From CTSoil-075 sp042610375 (GTDB taxonomy: Bacteria > Bacillota > Negativicutes > DSM-13327), in the NCBI RefSeq assembly GCF_042610375.1, contig NZ_JBGJZL010000013.1, positions 39,395-103,394 on the forward strand: a stretch of DNA of 64,000 nucleotides. The letters run 5' to 3'. Below the pieces are notes generated by a model. It was not told where the DNA came from. It worked only from the letters and a program-made list of their open reading frames with translations, and searched no databases. This document shows, piece after piece, positions 25,619 through 32,327 of this stretch (position 1 is its first letter; each line of letters opens with the position of its first letter). Made by a program: the position numbers and the translations under genes.

Positions 25619-26071
25619 ATGAAAAAATTATCTTGTTTAGCACTGCTCACCTGCTTCCTTGTCACCTTTTCAGGAACGGCTTTTGCCTGGAGTGACCGTT
25701 CCGAGGGTCGTCCCCAACAAAATCCTCCTAGCGTGTCTGTATGGCATGATCGCAATGACGAATTCCATGTAAAATCAACTAGCTTCCGCAACCAACATGT
25801 ATTTTCTGGTGTGATTGAAACTGATGGACGCTTTTACGACGTTGACGACAAAGATTTGGAAAATGGTGATTTCGTTAGAGTAGATCATGACCGTAACACA
25901 ATCCGCTTTCACTTCACAGGTCGCGGGATCGATGAACTTGATTTCAAAGTAAGAGGAGGAGATACCTTAAGATTTGATCTCAATAAAGATGGCCATGACA
26001 TGAAGAGCAAGGAAATATTCATTGGTCGTCACGGCTGGCATCCTAGGGATAATAGATTTACCTTAAGATAA
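25619..26071 (+). CDS. Secreted protein of unknown function (150 aa)
   Basis: Signal peptide MKKLSCLALLTCFLVTFSG cut near AFA-WSD. The mature 126 residues are strongly charged, with many Asp, His and Arg (WHDRNDEFHVKS, HGWHPRDNR) and predicted beta strands. No family recognised. GAGGAG lies about eight bases before the ATG. The upstream repeat array suggests activation by an OmpR-family regulator; a terminator follows. A periplasmic metal or envelope-stress role is possible but unproven. Confidence 0.8.
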   Translation: MKKLSCLALLTCFLVTFSGTAFAWSDRSEGRPQQNPPSVSVWHDRNDEFHVKSTSFRNQHVFSGVIETDGRFYDVDDKDLENGDFVRVDHDRNTIRFHFTGRGIDELDFKVRGGDTLRFDLNKDGHDMKSKEIFIGRHGWHPRDNRFTLR

Positions 26072-26084
26072 TAACTTCTCTTTT

Positions 26085-26110
26085 GCGGGCGTTTGAGACG
26101 TCCGCTTTTT
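26085..26110 (+). terminator. Terminator of the secreted-protein gene
   Basis: GCGGGCGT-TTGAG-ACGTCCGC stem (one G-T pair) followed by TTTTT, 14 bp after the stop. Confidence 0.85.
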
Positions 26111-26205
26111 GAGTTCATTTTTCTCTATCCAATGTATATTTACTCTGAAACTGGCAATACTAACCTTACTCCTAGTTTCTAGACTATCATTCCTCTCCCA
26201 TTATT

Positions 26206-26231
26206 AGCCCTCCTGTGGAGGGCTCTTTTTT
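26206..26231 (+). terminator. Second, orphan terminator
   Basis: AGCCCTCC-TGT-GGAGGGCT followed by CTTTTTT. No recognisable gene lies between it and the previous terminator (95 bp), so it may end a small RNA, or be a back-up. It directly precedes repeat copy 2. Confidence 0.75.
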
Positions 26232-26233
26232 AC

Positions 26234-26306
26234 GTAATCAGAAAGTGTAACACTTTCTGATTACAAGTAAGGGCAACTGAGCCTTGACCGAAGTCAAGTT
26301 TTCTTT
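26234..26306 (+). repeat. Palindromic intergenic repeat, copy 2
   Basis: The most regular copy: GTAATCAGAAAGTG-TAA-CACTTTCTGATTAC (26234-26264), linker AAGTAAGGGCAACTGAGC, second hairpin CTTGACCGAAGTCAAG, then TTTTCTTT. See copies at 24529 and 28779. Confidence 0.85.
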
Positions 26307-26386
26307 ATCTTTCATGCGTTTAATTGTTATAACATTTTTTACATTTAATTAAACACTTTGGAAAAACTAAATTATGAGGTGATTAT

Positions 26387-26521
26387 ATGAGCAGAAAACT
26401 TATCGATCGCACCGATGAGTGGCACAAATTGCAAGAAGCATTAAAAAAGCCGTATGTTGGTACCGTGTCTCCTCCCCAAAAAGAAGTTCCTACAAAACCT
26501 CCTGTAAAAGATAATCAATAG
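26387..26521 (+). CDS. Small ORF (44 aa), function unknown
   Basis: ATG at 26387 with GAGGTG five bases upstream. The product has a short amphipathic, charged N-terminal helix (SRKLIDRTDEWHKLQEALKK) and a proline/lysine-rich tail (PPQKEVPTKPPVKDNQ). No signal peptide, no family recognised. A hairpin without T-run (TCCCGCAA/TTGCGGGA, 26574-26593) follows. Support is RBS plus composition only. Confidence 0.45.
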   Translation: MSRKLIDRTDEWHKLQEALKKPYVGTVSPPQKEVPTKPPVKDNQ

Positions 26522-26665
26522 ATAGTATGTGCCACCCATTACCGATCACACAGTCCTTATTTCTAAGGTAAAATCCCGCAATTGCTTGCGGGATAAGTCT
26601 TCATCTAGAGATTCTTTCCTTGCCTCAGATGTTTCATTGCCTTAATATATCTTTGCTTTCTATCT

Positions 26666-27988
26666 TTAGTTTTTAGTGATCTCCACCTGATCAATCCGTT
26701 CCCCGGATGGCAGAAATGATGCTAATTTCAGGGTATTTGCCCCTACTTCCAGTGTCATGTAATTATCAGTTTCCGGCTGTGGGGCTACTGCCTTGTCAAA
26801 TGGATGATTTACCCAGAGATTCGGATAGCGAACATTTCCGGCGACGCCGGTAACGATATAGAGCGGGCCGCGTGTATCCGACTGGAAATTATATAAACGA
26901 TCACGGCGGCGGTAGGTGTGAAGGTGCGCTGTGAGCACAACATCGATGCCATATTTATCAAATAAAGGCATCCAGTTTTTTCCGATATCGGAAATACCCG
27001 CCTGACGATCACTCCGGTTCCGGATTTCATATGTCAAAACATCTTTATGCATCAAAACAATTCTCCACTTTTTCCGAGTTTGCGCAATGTCATTTACGAA
27101 CCATTCTTTTTCCGTTTCTAAAAGACCTGGCTGGAATTGCTCCATTTCATCGAACTGTGTATTTAAAACAATGAAATGAACGGATCCGTAGTCAAAAGAA
27201 TAAAACTGGTTCCGACGCTCGGCGTTACCATTTGCTGGCAGAGAAAAGAGATGTAGATAAGCCTCTGGCATCCGCACTTTCCAGTCCTGATTGTAGGTTT
27301 CGTGGTTTCCTAAGACCGGCGCTATAGGAATGGTATCGATGATGCCTCGCATGGAATCAAACCACGCCCGCCACTGAGTGTGATCCTCACCGTTATCGAC
27401 CAGATCACCCATATTAACAAAAAAGGCGGCATCCGGATTGTTCTTTCTGGCAAACTGTGCAAGTTTCTTCCAGTCACTGTAATCATTAGACTGGGAATCT
27501 GGAAAAATCAGTGCCTTAAAATCTCCCCCATCATCGGTATTCAAATCGTGCCAATCACTGCGTTTATCGTCATAGCCAACACGGTATTCATATTGCGCAC
27601 CTGCTGTTAAATCCTTCAGCACTGTCGTATGTATATAGGTCATCCTTTTATCATCGGTGAATGCCTCATCAGTCGCCAGGCTGGATTTTATATCCTCCTT
27701 GCCTTTTCTCCTATATTCTACGACAGCGTCTTTTTCGGCAAGCTCTGACTGCCACATGATCGTCCGTGAATTAGAACTGTCCTCCGTGATAATCTGACGG
27801 ACAGATAATGCATCTATGCCACCTATTGACAGATAGTGCCCAACAATCGCCTTTGCCGAGTCAACTGCCTGCTTCGGCCGTTCTCGCATACCTGGCAGGA
27901 ACGTATATAGACTGGCAACACCTGCAGTGATTCCGCCAGCAATCTTTATAAACTTTCGCCGAGAAAACTTTTTATTTTCCATGTCCAT
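26666..27988 (-). CDS. Tat-exported metallophosphoesterase
   Basis: Calcineurin-like phosphoesterase exported in folded form. Twin-arginine signal FSRRKFIKIAGG at residues 7-18 after MDMENKK, then a fibronectin-like purple-acid-phosphatase domain (about 50-150) and the metal-binding core: NMGDLVDNGEDH, LGNHETYN, LMHKDV and VLTAHLHTYRR. The ATG at 27986-27988 is chosen (GGAG nine bases upstream; the open frame begins five codons earlier at 28003). The substrate is unknown. Transcription probably starts from the MerR-type promoter at 28121-28151. Confidence 0.9.
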   Translation of the reverse strand: MDMENKKFSRRKFIKIAGGITAGVASLYTFLPGMRERPKQAVDSAKAIVGHYLSIGGIDALSVRQIITEDSSNSRTIMWQSELAEKDAVVEYRRKGKEDIKSSLATDEAFTDDKRMTYIHTTVLKDLTAGAQYEYRVGYDDKRSDWHDLNTDDGGDFKALIFPDSQSNDYSDWKKLAQFARKNNPDAAFFVNMGDLVDNGEDHTQWRAWFDSMRGIIDTIPIAPVLGNHETYNQDWKVRMPEAYLHLFSLPANGNAERRNQFYSFDYGSVHFIVLNTQFDEMEQFQPGLLETEKEWFVNDIAQTRKKWRIVLMHKDVLTYEIRNRSDRQAGISDIGKNWMPLFDKYGIDVVLTAHLHTYRRRDRLYNFQSDTRGPLYIVTGVAGNVRYPNLWVNHPFDKAVAPQPETDNYMTLEVGANTLKLASFLPSGERIDQVEITKN

Positions 27989-28120
27989 TTCTGCCCACTC
28001 CATTTCTATCTTCTATTACTATCATATATATTTCAAATTTATTTTCAATAAATAAAATATTTTTCTGGATTCGATGCGCGTTTAGTTCCTTCTAAAATAC
28101 ATCTAACTTAGCTTGCATTC

Positions 28121-28151
28121 ATCATATCATCTGGAGTTTACTCGAAGTCAA
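28121..28151 (-). promoter_or_regulatory. MerR-type promoter (19-bp spacer) of the metallophosphoesterase
   Basis: Minus strand: TTGACT -35 (28146-28151), 19-bp spacer containing GAGTAAACTC, TATGAT -10 (28121-28126). MerR-family regulators act on promoters with overlong 19-bp spacers carrying a dyad. Nearly the same sequence occurs at 28737-28767. Confidence 0.7.
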
Positions 28152-28254
28152 GGTTTAAATTTAAACTACCATTTTGAGTTTTTTTCCAAGTCAATAGCTT
28201 TTTTAATTTTCCCTAACTTTAGTAATTATCCTATTACTTAGAGTTCACTATAAA

Positions 28255-28719
28255 TTATGAATGACTCATACATTCGATCAGGTAATCGTAATACAGAATA
28301 CCAACACTCATTGGAAATTTGGCATCTCCTGATGAACGGAATGTCACAGGCAAGGTATAGGTAAGTGGCCAGATTACTACTGTAAATGCTGCATGCCACC
28401 AAACAATTTTTGTAGCCAACAACATTGCCGTCTCAGATAATCCATAGATATTTAATACAGCCGGGAGTAAGGCAAGTACCAATGCACAGCTTAGTACATT
28501 TACCGCATATACAATACTCATAATCTTTTTGGTGTAATATTTAGCTTGTTCATAATCTCCTGCGCCGACGCATCTTGATATAATTACAGTTAAACCAAGA
28601 CCAATTGCTATACCCGGCAGCACTTCAAACATAACAATGGTACCTGACACCGCATTTGCTGCAATTGCTGCCGTACCAAAAGTAGCAACAAGACTGAGTA
28701 CAATAATTCTTCCCAGATA
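28255..28719 (-). pseudogene. MATE-family efflux transporter remnant
   Basis: Frame reading GRIIVLSLVATFGTAAIAAN, then GIAIGLGLTVIISRCVGAGDYEQ and RSSGDAKFPMSVGI: the C-terminal half of a NorM/MATE sodium-driven drug exporter. About 140 of 450 residues remain. The first half is missing (the frame opens without an ATG after a TGA at 28735-28737), and the C terminus ends abruptly in LYYDYLIECMSHS. A promoter and a GGAGG still stand upstream. Clearly a decayed or internally deleted gene. Confidence 0.8.
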
Positions 28720-28736
28720 GATTTGCCTCCGTACTC

Positions 28737-28767
28737 AGCATATCACTTGGAGTTCAGTCCAAGTCAA
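28737..28767 (-). promoter_or_regulatory. MerR-type promoter (19-bp spacer) before the MATE remnant
   Basis: Minus strand: TTGACT (28762-28767), 19-bp spacer, TATGCT (28737-28742). The dyad ACTTGGA-CTGAAC-TCCAAGT is perfect over 7 bp. Matches the site at 28121-28151 at most positions, so one regulator probably serves both. Confidence 0.75.
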
Positions 28768-28778
28768 TGATTTTTTAT

Positions 28779-28877
28779 GTAATCAGAAAGCATAACACTT
28801 TCTAGGGTTACAAGTAAGAACGACTAAGACTCCTGCCTACGTCTGAGGACTTGGCACAAGCCAAGTCTTTTCTTACA
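28779..28877 (+). repeat. Palindromic intergenic repeat, copy 3 (diverged)
   Basis: GTAATCAGAAAGCATAACAC... palindrome (28779-28811) followed by AAGTAAGAACGACTAAG and an enlarged second hairpin with about 20 extra bases before CTTGGCACAAGCCAAG. Same element as at 24529 and 26234. The sequence from 28878 to 29150 has a GTCCGG/CCGGAC inverted repeat (29016-29039) and no gene that I can support. Confidence 0.75.
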
Positions 28878-29156
28878 AATAGCAACATAGTTCTCAATAG
28901 TAAGCTCACCTCTGGCACATAGGAATAGCCCGCCCATCATGTATTTGTAATTATTTTCCATAGTTTTAAATTATTCTGGCTTGATACCGTAAAATGCTCA
29001 CAATAGACAACAAAAGTCCGGCACTTAAACGCACCGGACATCATTGCATTATTCATAATGATAAAGTAAAATATTGTATAGATTAGCATCGACTTTGTCT
29101 ATAATTTTTTCACACCTAACAACTATACTTTTAAAAAAGAAAAGGAGTAATTGGAT

Positions 29157-29837
29157 TTGAAAACTAAATCAATAATAAGTTTAGCGATTTGCTTAACACT
29201 CTTCAACGTTTCAGTTGGATTCTCTGCAACTTTAAAAGAGGAACTATTAAAGTTGCGTAATCCACAAGTTACTGTACAACAAGATAGCGCGATTAAATTA
29301 ATACAACCTGCGGAAGTTTCCAAAGATCTAACTATTTTGGGTGAACCGATAGCCACAAAAAAACAATGTGTTGAGTACATAAAAAAGAATAATCCACTAC
29401 CTCTAATCGCAACTACCATCGATGAACTTGTAGATACCTTTTACGAAGAAGGTATTAAAGAAGGTGTCCGTCCCGACGTTGCTCTTGCCCAATCTTTACA
29501 CGAAACAGGGTATTTTCGATATGGCGGCGATGTACTACCATCCCAAAATAACTACGCAGGCATCGGTGCTACGGGCAATAAGGTGAAAGGGGCCATTTTC
29601 AGTACTCCTACTTTAGGAGTAAGGGGTCAAATTCAACATTTGCTTGCCTACTCTACTACCAAACTACCCGTTGAGCCTATCGTTGACCCACGCTATGAAA
29701 TACTCACAAAATTACCTGCTAAATATGGAAAAATTAAGACATGGCAAGAATTAGGTGGTAATTGGGCTGTACCTGGAATTGGTTACGGAGATAACATTTT
29801 GAAAATTCACCGGGAAATTTTAAATATGCCAATATAG
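29157..29837 (+). CDS. Exported glucosaminidase-type peptidoglycan hydrolase
   Basis: Secreted N-acetylglucosaminidase-like protein of about 226 residues. A signal peptide (KTKSIISLAICLTLFNVSVG) and a linker precede a glucosaminidase domain from about residue 75: YEEGIKEGVRPDVALAQSLHETG with the catalytic glutamate, YAGIGATG, and GYGDNILKIHREIL at the end. No ATG is present; the TTG at 29157 (nine bases after GGAG) is favoured over the TTG at 29151 (three bases after). Confidence 0.85.
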   Translation: MKTKSIISLAICLTLFNVSVGFSATLKEELLKLRNPQVTVQQDSAIKLIQPAEVSKDLTILGEPIATKKQCVEYIKKNNPLPLIATTIDELVDTFYEEGIKEGVRPDVALAQSLHETGYFRYGGDVLPSQNNYAGIGATGNKVKGAIFSTPTLGVRGQIQHLLAYSTTKLPVEPIVDPRYEILTKLPAKYGKIKTWQELGGNWAVPGIGYGDNILKIHREILNMPI

Positions 29838-29860
29838 TAAAATACTCTCTGCCAAAAACA

Positions 29861-29884
29861 AAAACCAGGATTACTCCTGGTTTT
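29861..29884. terminator. Bidirectional terminator
   Basis: AAAACCAGGA-TTAC-TCCTGGTTTT between the convergent glucosaminidase and Met-rich protein genes, with T/A runs at both ends. Confidence 0.85.
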
Positions 29885-29895
29885 CTTTATAGTCA

Positions 29896-30222
29896 TTATT
29901 TATTATTGTTATTTACGTTGTCCATCATACAGCCACTCTGTGACATCCCATTATTACCCATCATGTTACCATTCATCATACCGCCGCTTTGCATCATTTT
30001 CTGCATGACGGGAGCCATCTGCTGCATATGTTCATTCATTTGAGCTGCTTGCTCAGCTGTCATAGTACCATTATCGACGGCTTTCTGCATCATTTGTTGA
30101 TGATTGGCAAACATTTGATTGAACCCATCCTTTTGTGGCTGAACTTGATCAGTCGTCGCCGCGAATACTGGTACAGCCATTAAGGCTGCCAGCATGGTAG
30201 CAATTATAATTTTCTTTTTCAT
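29896..30222 (-). CDS. Exported Met-rich small protein (108 aa)
   Basis: Signal peptide MKKKIIIATMLAALMAVPVFA then a helical, Gln/Met-rich body. The C-terminal third is dense in Met and Asn (APVMQKMMQSGGMMNGNMMG, then SGCMMDN). Clusters of Met with one Cys are typical of periplasmic Cu(I)/Ag(I) binding proteins. The promoter carries the same 11-bp repeats as the metal-efflux operon and as the adjacent two-component system. Inferred metal buffer; no characterised homologue is recognised. Confidence 0.82.
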   Translation of the reverse strand: MKKKIIIATMLAALMAVPVFAATTDQVQPQKDGFNQMFANHQQMMQKAVDNGTMTAEQAAQMNEHMQQMAPVMQKMMQSGGMMNGNMMGNNGMSQSGCMMDNVNNNNK

Positions 30223-30253
30223 AGGATATCCCTCCTGTTTCTTATTTATTCTT

Positions 30254-30307
30254 ATTGTATCCTATCATTGTGGAGAAATTATGGAGATTTTATGAAAATT
30301 TTGTGTG
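30254..30307 (-). promoter_or_regulatory. Promoter of the Met-rich protein: four 11-bp-phased repeats plus -10
   Basis: Plus-strand heptamers TTGTGGA (30268), TTATGGA (30279), TTATGAA (30290), TTGTGTG (30301), each 11 bp apart. On the minus strand the last repeat ends 8 bp before TACAAT (30254-30259). Identical geometry to 21039-21092 and 32219-32272. Confidence 0.82.
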
Positions 30308-30326
30308 ATTTTTATTCCGGTTCTTT

Positions 30327-31445
30327 TTACTGTGGATGAATCGGCAGTAACACGGTAAAGGTACTGCCCTGTCCCAATTTGCTTTCTGCCTTGACCTGCC
30401 CGCCATGAGCCAAAGCCATTTGCTTGACAAGAGCCAGGCCAAGACCGGTACCACCACTAACTTTCGTCCTCGCTGGATCAACGCGGTAAAAATAATCAAA
30501 AACATGCTCAAGATCTTCAACTGCAATGCCAATTCCAGTATCGATCACCTTGATTTTAACCATACTGCCTTCAGTGGTTGCCACTATGGTAATCTGTCCA
30601 CTGCTAGGCGTATATTTAATCGAATTTAAAATGAGATTATACATCATTTGGTTCACCATATTCCCATCCGCCAAGATAAGTGGTAATCGTTCGTCTGTTT
30701 CACTGTGTAGATTAATGTTTTTTGCATTGGCTAAAGGCTTACTTTTTAATACAACCTGAGTCACAAGTTGCTTTATATCCATAGGAGCAATTTCTGGCTG
30801 TAGTTGTCCAACTTCTAATAAGGAGAGATTTCTCAGCTCTCCGACCATCTTTGTCAATCGGTCGACTTCCTCAGTCAATGAATTCATTTGTTCGGCATCA
30901 GGAATAATGACACCATCAGCAATTCCTTCCAGATTGGCTTTTAGTATCGTTAGCGGTGTTCTGAGTTCATGGGCCACCCCAGCCAGAAAGCGTTGCCGAA
31001 GTAAAGTATTGGATTTTAACTTGGTCGTCATTGTGTTAAACGCTATAGCCAATTGCCCTACTTCGTCTTGCCTTTCCACAGCAACGGCTACATCCAAGTT
31101 CCCCTCTGCTACTGCATTGACGGCCTGATTCAAGTCAATTACTGGAGTCGCAATATTGCGAGCCAAATAATAACTAATGCCAGCAACAATGAACAACATG
31201 GCACCTGCAGCCAATAATAAAGATTGTTTTAGAGACATAAAGAACTGTTTTTCTGGTGCCCCCATCATAGAGGCCATATTTCCATGGTTCATCATCATAC
31301 CATGCATGCCACTCATGTATAAATAGGAATTAAAATTTTCTGAGACCTGATAGTTGACGACGAGCATGAGTCCAACAATAACAATGACTGTTGTAAAAAA
31401 GAACGTGGTCATCACCCGTATTAAAAGACTATGCATATTGATCAC
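30327..31445 (-). CDS. Sensor histidine kinase with Met/His-rich sensing loop
   Basis: A 372-residue membrane kinase. TM1 (about 7-29), a short external loop containing YMSGMHGMMMNHGN and ASMMGAP (about 42-65), TM2 (about 75-95), HAMP (95-150), HisKA with GVAHELRTPLT (phospho-acceptor His near 161), and HATPase with N-box NLILNSIKY, DTGIGI and GGTGLGLAL. The Met/His-rich loop points to sensing of copper or silver outside the membrane. It overlaps the response regulator gene by 17 bp. Confidence 0.92.
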   Translation of the reverse strand: MINMHSLLIRVMTTFFFTTVIVIVGLMLVVNYQVSENFNSYLYMSGMHGMMMNHGNMASMMGAPEKQFFMSLKQSLLLAAGAMLFIVAGISYYLARNIATPVIDLNQAVNAVAEGNLDVAVAVERQDEVGQLAIAFNTMTTKLKSNTLLRQRFLAGVAHELRTPLTILKANLEGIADGVIIPDAEQMNSLTEEVDRLTKMVGELRNLSLLEVGQLQPEIAPMDIKQLVTQVVLKSKPLANAKNINLHSETDERLPLILADGNMVNQMMYNLILNSIKYTPSSGQITIVATTEGSMVKIKVIDTGIGIAVEDLEHVFDYFYRVDPARTKVSGGTGLGLALVKQMALAHGGQVKAESKLGQGSTFTVLLPIHPQ

Positions 31446-32124
31446 CTGCCAATTTATAACCTACCCCATAAACAGTTTTAATATAACGGGGTTCACCATA
31501 AGAATCACCGATTTTTTTGCGGAGATTTTTAATATGAGAATCAACGGTCCGTTCATAACCTTCAAAAGCATAACCTTGTACATTTTCAATCAACTGTAAT
31601 CGTGATAAAACTTGATTGGGATGGGTTAAAAATAATTCTAGCAGTTTATACTCCGTAGGCGTCAATTCTATCTGGTTACCTTGAACCCTTAAGGTATGGT
31701 TATGCAGATGTAGAGCAATCTCTCCAACACGCAACACATTCTCTTCCTTATCGCGCCGCCCCTCAGGCTTAGTCCGCCTTAGGATAGCTCGTATCCGAGC
31801 AATCAGTTCCCTAGGACTAAAGGGCTTTGTTACATAATCATCAGCGCCAATTTCTAGCCCAATTACCCGGTCAGTCTCAGTATCTCGCGCAGTAAGCATA
31901 ATAATTGGCACATCACTATCGCGTCGAATTTCCTTACATACTCCTAAGCCATCAAGCTCTGGCAGCATCACATCTAGCAATATAATATCAGGTCGCCATT
32001 GCCGCGCCGTTTCTACCGCACTCTTTCCATCCATAGCCGTTTCCGTTATATACCCTTCTTTTATCAGATAGGTTACCAATACTTTTACAATCTTCTCATC
32101 ATCATCCACTACTAATACTTTCAT
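31429..32124 (-). CDS. OmpR-family response regulator (CusR-like)
   Basis: A 231-residue regulator: receiver domain with phospho-Asp in LLDVMLPELDG (near 51) and KPFSPREL (Lys near 100), then a winged-helix domain with TPTEYKLLELF and VDSHIKNLRKKIGD. Paired with the overlapping kinase gene. Its own promoter (32219-32272) has four 11-bp repeats, and the same repeats stand before the metal pump and the Met-rich protein, so autoregulation and control of metal export are predicted. Confidence 0.93.
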   Translation of the reverse strand: MKVLVVDDDEKIVKVLVTYLIKEGYITETAMDGKSAVETARQWRPDIILLDVMLPELDGLGVCKEIRRDSDVPIIMLTARDTETDRVIGLEIGADDYVTKPFSPRELIARIRAILRRTKPEGRRDKEENVLRVGEIALHLHNHTLRVQGNQIELTPTEYKLLELFLTHPNQVLSRLQLIENVQGYAFEGYERTVDSHIKNLRKKIGDSYGEPRYIKTVYGVGYKLAGDQYA

Positions 32125-32218
32125 TGATCATACCTCCGAATCGATGGCAACTATAGCACAAAACCAATTATCCTGTAAGATACAGTATTACGTATTATAA
32201 ACGTAACTCTTTATCTCT

Positions 32219-32272
32219 AGTATACAATGCTATTATGAAGAAGTATTGAAGAAACTATGAACAACTTATGAA
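32219..32272 (-). promoter_or_regulatory. Promoter of the two-component system: four 11-bp-phased repeats plus -10
   Basis: Plus-strand heptamers TTATGAA (32233), TATTGAA (32244), CTATGAA (32255), TTATGAA (32266). On the minus strand the last repeat ends 8 bp before TATACT (32219-32224). Confidence 0.82.
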
Positions 32273-32290
32273 ATTCTCATTAGCAAACTG

Positions 32291-32327
32291 AAAACAGCTG
32301 AACTCTTTCGAATTCAGCTGTTTTTTT
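32291..32327. terminator. Terminator after the glycosyltransferase operon
   Basis: AACAGCTGAA-CTCTTTCG-AATTCAGCTGTT with T-runs both ways. Overlaps the stop of the GT39 gene at 32326 and is related in sequence to the terminator at 13893. Confidence 0.85.

Noticed and set aside
28824..28961. 45-codon minus-strand ORF (MENNYKYMMGGLFLCARGEL...)
   Set aside because: No ribosome binding site, and its last third is the second hairpin of repeat copy 3 read as protein. Left out as a gene.
29016..29039. GTCCGG/CCGGAC hairpin as a terminator
   Set aside because: A 6-bp stem with a 12-base loop and no T-run, and no gene ends nearby.
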